Origin: Hyalella azteca
Lineage: Eukaryota; Arthropoda; Malacostraca; Amphipoda; Hyalellidae
DNA length: 64,000 bases
Assembly: GCF_000764305.2 (NCBI RefSeq)
Contig: NW_025941449.1
Span: 124,001-188,000 of the forward strand
Direction of reading: 5' to 3'
The position numbers were made by a program, and so were the translations under genes. Shown here piece by piece: positions 51,808 through 62,573 of this stretch (positions are counted from its first letter, which is position 1; the number at the start of each line of letters is the position of its first letter). The notes beneath the pieces were generated by a model. That model did no database searches. It was given only the letters and a program-made list of their open reading frames with translations, and had not been told where the DNA came from.

Positions 51808-52540
51808 GACTTAGAAGTAAGGTGGAACAGATCCTGTAAACTGCATGGTCGCTCGGAGAATACACTCCCCATTGACGGACTCCCAGCTGTCGCGTTTCCC
51901 GACTAGCGCTTGATCCGACCAACAATTTTATAAATATGCCCCCTGTTTGCATTAGAAGAATAAGTTTCAAAACATGCCCCCTGTTTGCATTATAAGAATA
52001 AGTTTAAAAACTTAACAGCTTTTCAAGACGAACCATTCAAAATTGGGAACAGCACACAACACTGTATAGATTTATCTCTGCTTCATTTTTTGCTCGATGA
52101 CAAATTGTTGAAAATTTCCGGTCCAGAATGGCACACATAAAATCATTTATTTTTCGATTGAGTGTATATTCGTGAATTTTTGCAACTGCTCATGCAAGCA
52201 GTTGTACACAACTATTAATAGTTTATTAAATAAAGAATGTAATTAAGATATTAATTCCGAGGAAATCTTTTATTAAGTGGGGATTGAAACGTTGCCGTTT
52301 CAACGAATTTTTAATTTTATCATTGATAAAAACTTGTTTTCATTTTCGAAAATTTATTTTCTGAAATAAAACCCTTCGTTTAATTAATTGTAACATAAGT
52401 GGGTTGCATAATAAAATCTTTGGTTAACTCCTAGGAATTTCGTTCCCCATGAGAAGTGCTGTGGATAATTTCAGGAACTTGTTCGACTCAGTTTAAAATG
52501 GAATAAAATGAGAATAATCAGAGAACTGTTATGACTACAG
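51808..52540. other. No gene recognised
   Basis: AT-rich. The motif atgccccctgtttgcattag is repeated once about 40 bp apart near 51935 and 51975. Confidence 0.5.
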
Positions 52541-53008
52541 GCTGACGCTGATGAGGCTGATGATGATGAGGCTGACGAGCTGACGATGATGAGGCTGACG
52601 ATGATGAGGTTGACGATGATGAGGTTGACGATGATGAGGTTGACGATGATGAGGCTGACGATGATGAGGCTGACGCTGATGAGGCTGACGATGATGAGGT
52701 TGACGATGATGAGGTTGACGATGATGAGGCTGACGATGATGAAGCTGACTCTGATGAGGCTGACGATGATGAGGCTGACGATGATGAGGCTGACGCTGAT
52801 GAGGCTGACGATGATGAGGCTGACGATGATGAGGTTGACGATGATGAGGCTGACGATGATAAGGCTGACGATGATGAGGCTGACGCTGATGAGACTGACG
52901 CTGATGAGGCTGACGATGATGAGGCTGACGATGACGAGGCTGACGATGATGAGGCTGACGATGATGAGGCTGACGATGATGAGGCTGACGATGATGAGGC
53001 TGACGATG
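52541..53008. repeat. 15-bp minisatellite, about 31 copies
   Basis: Unit gaggctgacgatgat with variants (gaggttgacgatgat, gaggctgacgctgat). Because 15 is a multiple of three and the unit lacks stops, four reading frames stay open for 150-190 codons as SSASS, RQPHH, IVSLI or MMRLT repeats. That is a by-product of the array and not evidence of a gene. Confidence 0.97.
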
Positions 53009-55609
53009 GGCAAGTATCCAATAAACTGTCTCGAATAAATCAAGCCAGTGACGTAGCTTCGTCAAATAAGTTCTCATGCTGAATTGAGTCAGGATTGCAA
53101 AGTAATTTCTGGTACATAAATAATTACTCCTAAATTAAATACCTATATTTCTTTCAAATTGCCTACGTTCACGATAAATCATACATTTTGTTGCGTGGCG
53201 CGAAGAAAGGGTTAAATTCATAAGATGTTCAAATGATATTACAAAATAATACTTTAATTTCCAAAATATTGTTTACAAATGAACATGTCACACGGCATTA
53301 AATCGTTAGATATCCTAAACGCCGCTCTCCAGTGGGCATGAAACTACATCCAATTTTTCTACTCTAAAAGAGCTAAATTAAATAAAACTATAAAAATAAA
53401 CACTCACCGTATATGATCCTTTGCTGGCGATACACTATTGAGTTCTCGTGAATTATTTATCCAAACGATCTTGATTGTAATTCTTGACAAAAAAATTATT
53501 ATGAGGGCTCAATTCCCTGACGTCAGCGATCGGTATACGCTCAACAGCAAAATTTATAGAGCGAAAATTTTAATCAAAGAGTCATTCCTAAGTTTGAAGG
53601 GCAATTGTTTTCTCACACATAAATTTCCGCGCACGCTTGTCGCAATAAATATTAAACAACACATTTATACAAAGATTTTTAATATTTATCCAAGTTCTGA
53701 CATTGCCGAGATTAGTTAAAGTGAAATTCATTCGTAAAATTTTTCTAATGTTTAACGTTGCTGAAAATTTCAGCGAATCACTGTTAAAAATTCCAGACAC
53801 GCACTTCACTCGAGGCTGGCGAGGGTCTGGGGACACGCTGAGCACGACAACCTCACCGTACCAGAGCAGAGCGCGCACTGACGATGGGATCCGCCGCTGC
53901 GGACTGAGGGCGAGGAATCGGCGAGTCACCCCTCGTGTGAATCACTCATGTTTCATGGAATGAGAATTAATTAGATTGTAAATTCGTTGACATCAAAGCG
54001 GTAAATTTGAAACGAATTGAATTACTTTGGTCATTTTTCTAAAAATCCCATAAGAAAATTTGTTAGGAATTCTGCATTTGAAATGGAAAACAAGTGAATG
54101 AATAAATACAGAAAAAATCAGAAAGTTTTATTTAAATGTTGCCGCTATGATATCAACAAAGAAATATAACAGAGTACGAAACAACAGCCACACACGCGTC
54201 CTGCCAGTCAGCACAACGGACAAACAAAAGCTCGGCTGCGGACCGAAGTGCAGCGCAGATTCGTCGCTTTTCTGCCCAGGCATCCAGCCTCATAGAAAGT
54301 CCAATTGCCCAAGCCTCGCTAGCATTCCCAGAGCTAATAGTGTCACATTCCATCACAGATATCATTACTTTCTGTAGTATAAATTAATAATATTGTAGAC
54401 TGCTTTTAGGTTTCTGCGAACATAACTATACTGTCAAAATCTAGTCAGAGAAAGAAATTTGATTTGAGGGAAACGCATTTACCGATCATAAGTTTAAACA
54501 AATGCTCTCAATTATTCATATTAACATCGATCAGCCATCGTTTGCTGTGAAAAAAGCATGGAAATGCACCGACGCGTTTACAATCACACAGCGGCCTCTC
54601 AATGGACGGCCGAAAATTGGCCCTAAAGCGACCCTGAACGGGGCTTGGATCGATGGGCGCTGACAGGAGGGAGGAAGACCCGGCCGTCGGCGGCACAAGC
54701 TTTACGCACGCCACGATAGCCGTGCCATCTCACTGATCTTCAATTAGCATTCGTCGGGTCCAGGCCGACAAACTAGGCCTATGGCTCCTATTCATTTGTA
54801 AAATTTCGAGGGACTAGAGAAAGGTTTGGTGGTCATAGCTGAGGCAGGATATGTGGTTGAAGCCAGTGAATGGATTAATGGACACAGATGAAGACACTAC
54901 TATTTGTAGCCGTAACATGGATGAAAATCAGCAGTCACTTCCGCAGAAAAATCTTGTTGTTGCCGCTGGAAGGTTACTAGACATGACCCAAAGCACTTAT
55001 TGGTATGTCATCGTAAGGATTAATAATTATTGACATAGCCGGAATACTGACATCTAGGCGTCTTAAGTGGGAGCATTAGTAAAAAAATCTGAGATATGAT
55101 CTCTTGTATTTCGTATGATAATTGATTTTGAGGAACAACGACGAAGCTGAATTTAAGCGACAAGCAGACATGAACCTTCCGTCCCACAGCATGCGGCCAG
55201 CGGTTAATCATAGCTTGTGGCAAATTGGCACGTGTTGTAGCGAGGTCAGGAGCACAAGAGAGGCAAAGATGCTTTGCTACCTTGAGAGGAAATTGCGTGG
55301 AGAGCGCGGCTAATTAAATCGCTGGAATTTTCATCAAAGCCGTGTGCATTTGAGGGCCAAGCTCAACGCTTGAATTGCCCGCCACTTGATGATGTTATTG
55401 TGAATCACATCTTGATTCGTTGCACAAAAATATTCATTTCAAGAAGACGAGCAGCTAACTAATTAATTATTCATAAATTCCTATGTAAACGTGAATTTCT
55501 ATAAATAAACTCGATGAGACATAATCTTGGGTCGATAAGAAAAACACGAACAAGTCGATCGTTGAGAATTCATAGAATGCAAAACACTACACTAGTTATG
55601 AGCATAATC
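53009..55609. other. No gene confirmed; GC-rich patch at 53800-53960
   Basis: A GC-rich patch at 53800-53960 has, on the minus strand, a CGTCAGTGCG initiator-like motif and GGTACG|GTGAGG donor-like site about 35 bp downstream, so it might be a 5' exon. Another GC-richer patch is at 54560-54720. Neither yields a recognisable protein. Confidence 0.3.
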
Positions 55610-55800
55610 AAAAATAATTTTAAAATAATAATTTTATATTCATTTTAATAATTTAAATATAAATTTTTAATATTTTTTCAATATTTTCATGATTTGTTTT
55701 CATTATTATAAATGAATAAATCATAATTTAATATAAATTATTTTAAATTATTATTTGTTTAAATTATTTAAAATTTATTATAATGCAAGTTATATTCATT
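55610..55800. other. Extremely AT-rich tract
   Basis: About 190 bp almost free of G and C, made of degenerate aat/tta runs with several short inverted matches. Possible roles such as DNA unwinding or matrix attachment are speculative. Confidence 0.7.
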
Positions 55801-56689
55801 AGATTTAAATTTCTCCTGATTTTTTAGTAATCTTGATGAGAATTATTTCGCATAAGCATGAATAATCTTGCTGATAATTCATTATTTTCAGTTTGGTTAG
55901 CGTGAGATGAATGCAAGAGCGCCACAACACTGCCGCTGATCTCTCTCTGAGGACGACCAGCACGTAGCGCTGCAGACAAGAGGATTACAGCGCACCTTAT
56001 CTCTGCTCGGTACATTCAATGAGTAAATTTATTTTACTGATAACATTATTTTGCGTTTCCCACCTTTTAATCCAGCATTTACCACATTAAAGATTCCAAA
56101 AAGTAACTTTTGAGCATTTTTATTTCAGGTTCATCATGAGATGACAGGATATTTAAAAAAGTTCTTGATATAATTTACGTTGAGTAACTTTTTCAGTAAT
56201 GGAGCCTATATCTTTTAGTAATGGTTATATCTAAAAATATCTCCTATATCTCCTATATCTTTCAGTAATGGAGCTTTTGTTGCAGGAGCACTCGATTACG
56301 TAAGCCGTTAGTATCTGTTATGATCGCTAGTTTAGATTACGGCCTCATGGGTTTAACTAAACGGTTCATGATTACGCAAGTATAATTAATTGATGCGTTG
56401 ATAAAATAATAAGAAGTTTTCTTGAAGATGATCCGGTGAACATGTCAACATAGCTCATTCATGGGCAGATTCCCAAGAAATTAAGATTTTTGATGCTCGT
56501 CCAGAAAATTTTTTCAAGTAAATGTGTTTTTTCAATCTACATAGTGATGTCGGCGCTGAAGAGTAGGCCTGATGCGACCTGTCTCCGATTTTTACTTTTC
56601 GTGACTCTACACAGAAGATCTAAACTCGTGTCATTTGACCGGATCTTTTCAGGATGGACGATAGATTGAAATAGCTACTAGACTTCCAC
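55801..56689. other. No gene recognised
   Basis: AT-rich. The phrase ttcagtaatgg with ctatatct is repeated several times near 56195-56275. Confidence 0.5.
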
Positions 56690-57015
56690 TGGGTTCGATA
56701 TGGTGCTAGGCATTTCAAGTCTGAACATATATTTTTCTATAGCTTTATTTAGTCTGCTCTTGAACGCGTTTATACTCGGAGCGTCGACGATGTAATCGGG
56801 GAGGCTGTTCCTCATGTCGGTGATTCAAAGCGAGAAGAAATGTTGTCGCGTAGATAAGTTGCAACGCAGTTTTTTAGTTGAATTGCGGTAATCTAATGTT
56901 GAAATCTAATCTACTGTTGAAATTTGCGGTAAATTTTGTATTCCGAATGAGGAAAGCACAATTGATGAAGAAGTCACGTATGGGTGCCGTGGTCCTTTTC
57001 TTTGGTCGTAATTAA
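56690..57015 (-). mobile_element. Non-LTR retrotransposon C-terminal remnant
   Basis: On the minus strand, an open stretch near 57015-56890 includes APIRDFFINCAFLIRN. A frame change leads to NSTKKLRCNLSTRQHFFSL, an in-frame TGA (56825-56827), then ITDMRNSLPDYIVDAPSINA, FKSRLNKAIEKY and F-R-L-E. The order FFS-x-R-I, W/R-N-S-LP, A-P-S-x-x-x-FK-x-x-L is the usual end of CR1/Jockey-type ORF2 proteins. The Arg codon before NSLP replaces the usual Trp. It is a different family from the element at 33032 and is inactive. Confidence 0.7.
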
Positions 57016-58876
57016 AATGTAATGCCTACATATAAATGGTATCTAACGAAATGTAAAAGAGGAAATACAATTAAGTTAATGGTATTGTTAAAGAAGGCAT
57101 AAGTTGCGTTTTCGGATTGAGTTATCTGAAACGATAGTCGTCCATTTCTATGCCCAGACCTAAATTTATTTCCATATACCAATTTCTTTGAGCGCTGTAG
57201 CGAGGGGGTGCTGATGCTATTGTATGGAACGATTATATAGGCAGATGTTAAGTGATTGGCAGACGCATGATAACGTGGCCTCGAACGCAAACTGAAGGAT
57301 GAGGAGAATCCAAAGGGGGATTTTTGGGTGGGGCTTTTCTGATAACAAACATTATTTTCACCAGTGAACATTGTTTTTTCCAGCATTGCAAGCACATTTC
57401 GTTGAACAATGAGCCGTTCGTGGAATTACATAACACTGACACAAGTTGGTTGACTTTCGTGGAACATGTACTGTATATAAAATGAGCAGAATTCTATGTC
57501 CTCCGACATTGTCTTATGCTTAAGGAACCAAAACGTGTGGATAATATTTTATTTTATCCTTATCTATACGGAAGACACTCGATAAGGTTGCGGAATATCA
57601 CTTTTGCGGACACAACTAGAAAATATTGCAAAAAAACTCAGTGATCCCAGCGGTGCATCATATTGGAGAGGAGGATTCGTAGCTCGGATATATTAATATA
57701 GAGGTAGATACAGCGAATAAATTCATATTTAGATTCCATTAATTTTGAAATGAAAGAAATAAATAAGCATGTTTTCATTTGGGTATAAGTACGTTTTCGG
57801 AATATTGATGTCAGAACGCGGTTATTGAACTTAAAAATATATCATATGAAAAATATTATTAAATATTGTTTAGTGTCGAGCTTAGAAGTGAATTTGATTA
57901 AATTTTATAGATTTAAGGCACTATGATATTAGCCTTGGCCTATGATATTAGCCTATCACGCTCAGCTCCATTGTGAATATAATGTGTAAATTATCGATTA
58001 AACTCCAGTACAGAAATCACGATGTAGTTGGTCCACTGAATGCATTCATTCATATAAGATACATTTGTTTGGTTCTTTTTTACTGTACTCGGTATTAAAT
58101 CGGAGGTGAAAAAATAACAATAAAATGACAATGGTACTCAATACACGTGGTGAGTCTACCAGGCCCGCTTTATAGAATATTTGCATCGTTATAATATATT
58201 TTGTTCAAGATCGCGTTTCAAAATATTAAAAGCTCTTTTAATTTATACACAGCTACAGCACTCGCATTTCTAGAGAGTTTTCGAGCAAATGCTTGGGACA
58301 GTTAACGATGGATATTTAAATCTTTGAGTCGAGTTTCAAGTTTTTCAACGTTTTACTAGCAGGTTATGAAAAAAGGATTTTTAATTTGGATATGAAGAGT
58401 TTTTAAATCAAGGTTTTGAGCCAGTCAAAATAAAACTTCCATAGATTCTCTTTCAGAAGTCGAAGTTAGCTTTACTGAAAAAATTTTTCCTGAATTGATC
58501 GGGAATTGGAAATTATTCTTATAAATAATGAAAACTTAGTGCATTAATTTTATAGATTATTTTCACCGTAAACAGCAAATTTCTGTCATCAGGTAATCGT
58601 TTCAGTATCAATTCTCCGGTAAAAAAAACCCTCAGTCGTCTAATTAAAAAAAATCAAAAAGAGAAACGTTAAACGAAGTCAAGTGGGTTTCGCCTGCAAT
58701 TTACACCAGAATCGGACAAACTTTTGCATGTTAACGTATAAGCAAATAAATGTAATACCAGTTGTGCTTTAATGCAGTCTCTCTGCCGCCGTGTCTCCAG
58801 TTAACTGTGAAAGAATATTAGATCAACGTCCGCCGTTGTGTTCTGTCCTCCAATATTAAAGGCCAGGTCTGGAGTG
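57016..58876. other. No gene recognised
   Basis: AT-rich. tatgatattagcct is duplicated near 57923 and 57941, and ctcagtcgtct recurs near 58631, as at 15699 and 16222. Confidence 0.5.
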
Positions 58877-59430
58877 TGGCAGGATATCGTGGATGGCAGG
58901 ATATCGTGGATGGCAGGATATCGTGGATGGCAGGATATCGTGGATGGCAGGATATCGTGGATGGCAGGATATCGTGGACGGCAGGATATCGTGAATGACA
59001 GGATATCGTGGACGGCAGGATATCGTGGATGGCAGGACATCGTGGATGACAGGATATCGTGAATGGCAGGATATCGTGGACGGCAGGATATCGTGGATGG
59101 CAGGATATCGTGGATGACAGGATATCGTGAATGGCAGGATATCGTGGATGGCATAATATCGTGGATGTCAGGATATCGTGGATGGCATAATATCGTGGAT
59201 GGCAGGATATCGTGGATGGCAGGATATCGTGGATGGCAAGATATCGTGGATGGCAAATCGTGGATGGCATAACATCATGGATGGCATAACATCATGGATG
59301 GCATAACATCATGGATGGCATAACATCGTGGATGGCATAATATCTCGGATGGCATAATATCGCGGATGGCATAATATCGTGGATGGCATAACATCGTGGA
59401 TGGCATAATGTCGTGGATGGCAGATTATCA
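58877..59430. repeat. 17-bp minisatellite, about 32 copies, with two variant domains
   Basis: The first part (to about 59256) uses aggatatcgtggatggc. The second uses ataatatcgtggatggc or ataacatcatggatggc. A 14-bp unit at about 59246-59259 marks the switch. Since 17 is not a multiple of three, each frame cycles through 17 residues, and four frames stay open (two on each strand), giving spurious ORFs up to 151 codons. The array decays gradually to about 59515. Confidence 0.97.
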
Positions 59431-60185
59431 CGCATAACACATTATGACGCGTGATAGAATATCGTGCAATACAGAAAATCCCGCATGGCAGAATGTTATG
59501 CAGGGTAGAACATCGCGCTCGCCAAAGTAACATCAGGCTTACAACAAACTGCAAGACTTGCCTGCTCAGGAAATCCCGTCTCTGCGTGTAATCTTTGTCT
59601 CGAAATTGTCTCTTTTTTGGTTTAAATGCAGCACAAACTTTTCTCTTCCTGTCATTAATGTCAGTTTGTACGCAATACAATCTGCATTCTGATGGAGCAT
59701 AGAAACGCATTGATGTTCTTTGAAATGCAGAAAAAGCTGAGTCCTACAAATGTGAATAGCCAGTTAATGAATACATAATGAATGCATAAATCAAATATCA
59801 ATAATTGAACTTCAGCAACGTAAATAAAGATGCTGCCATAAAATTGATTTTTCATATTTGAGTGAAACTCCAGTCGTGTTTGAACCATACAATAAAGGCA
59901 AATTTTTACGGCGATCGAATTAAATTGAGTCAGCAGGCATCGCATCAGCCAGGAAATGGATATACCAGCGTGCATTAGTGTATAATACAGTATAAGCGAA
60001 TACATTACACGTCTTGGCCTGAACCCATTTTTCTATTTTAAACCGACGAATGAAGATGAATAAAATAAGTAGATGATGTATGAATTAAAACTTCATTTTC
60101 AAGCGAATTAATAGTTCAATTAATGGAAGACGCAGCACAATCGACATACGGTCTTTAGTTCGATTTTTAAATGCAGGAGTGAATA
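59431..60185. other. No gene recognised; decayed satellite edge
   Basis: 59431-59515 holds worn-down units (gcataacac, gcagaatgttatgc) of the neighbouring array. The remainder is AT-rich with one hydrophobic 114-codon ORF (minus strand 59661-60005), consistent with chance. Confidence 0.45.
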
Positions 60186-60239
60186 TAAATAACAGTGAAT
60201 ATCCGAAGTTATATAACTTCGGATATTCACTGTTATTTA
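60186..60239. repeat. Perfect 54-bp palindrome with no spacer
   Basis: 27-bp arms, centre at 60212/60213 (gaagttat|ataacttc), no mismatch. Such zero-spacer palindromes are unstable in vivo and may reflect a template switch or a library chimera. Confidence 0.97.
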
Positions 60240-60536
60240 CTAACGTAAAATCATTAGCCCTACGCAGTTCAGCCGTGATTCGCTGCTTTCACTCTAGATA
60301 TTCAAAAAATTGTAGATTCGATACTGAAAGAATATCATTTAAATATTCATGAATAACTTCATAACAAATTTAGCACAAGCATTTATAGCCAGTGTCCACG
60401 TCCGATATTTAAGAAACACGAGGTAGCTTATGTGTAAATCATAACCAATTTATTTAAAAGAATAATTATTTATGATGCGTTTTCTGTGTCATTCATCTGA
60501 GTTCGGTTATCTAGTTCATCTTAATGGAACACGAAT
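60240..60536. other. No gene recognised
   Basis: AT-rich sequence between the palindrome and the interspersed element. Confidence 0.5.
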
Positions 60537-60688
60537 AAAAATATAACTCAGTACTCACTGCAGTGAGTGACAGAGAGCACATTTTCTCGTCGACGAAAAC
60601 GTGAAGTCACGAACGGACGGACAGACAGACGGACGGACATGATGAGCACAATAGCCGTTTTTTCCACAAATGAGAAAATGCACTAAAA
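60537..60688. mobile_element. Short interspersed element of about 150 bp, copy 2
   Basis: Direct-orientation copy of 51654-51807 with roughly 90% identity by eye (gagagtgcatt versus gagagcacatt; aatggtgcattttt versus aatagccgtttttt). Flanked on both sides by taaaaata, a possible 8-bp target-site duplication. Confidence 0.8.
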
Positions 60689-62160
60689 ATAAACCCTGGA
60701 AAAATAATGAGATTGAGATAAAAATTATTTCATTCATTCACTCAATCGCTGTGTAACGAATATAAATAATGATGATTGAAAATCTAAGATACATTTACAT
60801 CAGCAAATGTACTCCAACTTACGTAAACATCATCATAACATATTTTATTAAGCCTCCAACAGTAAGCAAATTGAAATTCCGCAAATGAACAATTTGATGT
60901 CATGTAATGTTAATTTGACTTCTATAAATGTAGGAATATTCGGAGCAAAAGAAAATCGCGCGTGGGCGTGGCCGGTATAACAGCTCTGGTAATGAGCTCG
61001 ATCGATGATGAAGAGAAGAGTGTTCAGCCTGACACGATATCTGTTGTGTGCAATGAGGCCATTATAATACTTTCGTTATGGGCATCAAACCATTCTTGAT
61101 CGATCAAACTCTAAATTATTCATGCATGAATAACTAGATTAATTAAGACAGGAAATAATTGGTTTCTTGTCCGCCGCATGTTTATAAGTGGTAAACTTGA
61201 AAACTTTTTTACACAACTCGATACTCAATTATACTGATTCCAAGTAGATCAGCCAAATGATCTCTTTTCTCCATAATTTTGAAGACTTGTAAGGAGTTCA
61301 AAGATTTTTTATGTTTTCACTTTCTTTTACTATTTATTTCACAAAGAAATTTGAGTGAAGACATTGTCGAAGGGAGTTTCATTGAGAATGCACGATGGAC
61401 AATATTGTTCAATCCTACTCAGCTACCACCCATAAAATATCTTTATGATTAGCTCACTAAGAGAGCCTTAGGGTTTAGAGGTTCTTCACTAGAATGCTAA
61501 AAGCTCTCGTACAAAGAGCTCAATGTGTGGCTTAATGGAATTAGTTTTGAGTTGCATCAAGATGGACTTCATAAAGCTTAACTCAACTTGACCGCAAAAC
61601 AGCGGACGAGTTCATCTAACTTTGTCGTCTTTCGACAAATTAAATCTGGCGTGTAATCCGCATTAAGAATTTTTGGAAATCAGACTTGGTACAATAAAAA
61701 TAGCATCAAGTATCATTTGCGAAATTTTTCTTAAAGTTGCCAAACATTTATAATAATTATCGTAAAGTTCTTGCGAGGTAAAATAAAATTTCCATATTTA
61801 TAAAGGAATGCGTAATAGAGCTACTTGAAACACTTCACTTCTTTACAGGTGAATCACAGAAATTTGAACATCGAACCGATATATTCCTGCGAAAACTGCC
61901 CATCTCTTTTATAACGGGGAAGCCTTGTATAGAATAATAGGGCATCAAGAGCAACTATTCACAATCCATGTTGAATGTTAACCAGCTCCTGCGAGGCCAC
62001 TAAATTGTTGAAAGGAGGCTACCGACGTGTAATCCGGCTGGGATTTGCATTTGGTTATCCAGATCAGCGCTCGACGATGCGAGCAACATGCGCGTGTCCG
62101 AGCGAAATCCTAATGATTCCCATAGCGAACTTCCGCCTCAACGAAACCTCCATACCGTTA
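60689..62160. other. No gene recognised
   Basis: AT-rich non-coding sequence. Confidence 0.5.
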
Positions 62161-62285
62161 TTTCGACCCTATTTCCCCAGAGAAACTGACAGGTTTTACA
62201 GGTTTCGACCCTATTCCCCAGAGAAACTGACAGGTTTTAAGATAATTCCCCAGAAAAAACGACCCTATTTTAAGATAATTTCCAC
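62161..62285. repeat. 42-bp tandem repeat, about 2.5 copies
   Basis: tttcgaccctatttccccag followed by agaaactgacaggtttta occurs at 62161 and 62203. Truncated pieces (ttccccagaaaaaacgaccc, ttttaagataattcc) follow. Confidence 0.85.
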
Positions 62286-62330
62286 AATTTTAAAGATAGA
62301 AACATAGAATTTTAAAGATAATGTGACAAA

Positions 62331-62424
62331 AGCATCAAGGCTAGGTTAGGTTAGGTCAGGTTCCATTATCTTTAAAAAACCTTATTAATGGAACTTGTTC
62401 CTAACTGGACCTAACCCTGATGCT
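62331..62424. repeat. Imperfect inverted repeat with a TTAGG tract
   Basis: 62331-62368 and 62386-62424 are imperfect inverse copies (agcatca ... aggttccatta against taatggaac ... ctgatgct). The left arm contains ctaggttaggttagg, three units of the arthropod telomere repeat TTAGG. It may be a small foldback element or an interstitial telomere-like site. Confidence 0.65.
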
Positions 62425-62573
62425 TATACCGCGATATGGGCTGGCTGATATACGGCGATTTGGGCTGGCAGGTACACCGCGATATGGGCTGGCCGGTATA
62501 CCGCGATATGGGCTTGCAGGTATATATCAATGTGGGCAGCCAGGTATACGGCGATATGGGCGTGATACATACG
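62425..62573. repeat. 24-bp minisatellite, about 6 copies
   Basis: Unit ccgcgatatgggctggcagg plus tata, with variants. The 24-bp period gives an 8-residue repeat (PRYGLAGI) in one plus frame, inside a 90-codon ORF. I see no signal peptide, so I treat it as a minisatellite and not a peptide precursor. Confidence 0.88.

Noticed and set aside
52471..53077. Four overlapping ORFs of 150-190 codons on both strands
   Set aside because: All are readings of a 15-bp minisatellite lacking stop codons; frames on both strands are open at once, and there is no independent coding signal.
58801..59272. ORFs of 150-151 codons with 17-residue repeats
   Set aside because: Produced by the 17-bp minisatellite; open in four frames, two on each strand.
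59661..60005. Hydrophobic 114-codon ORF resembling a membrane receptor fragment
   Set aside because: AT-rich DNA often gives hydrophobic chance ORFs; no family motif or splice signals were seen.
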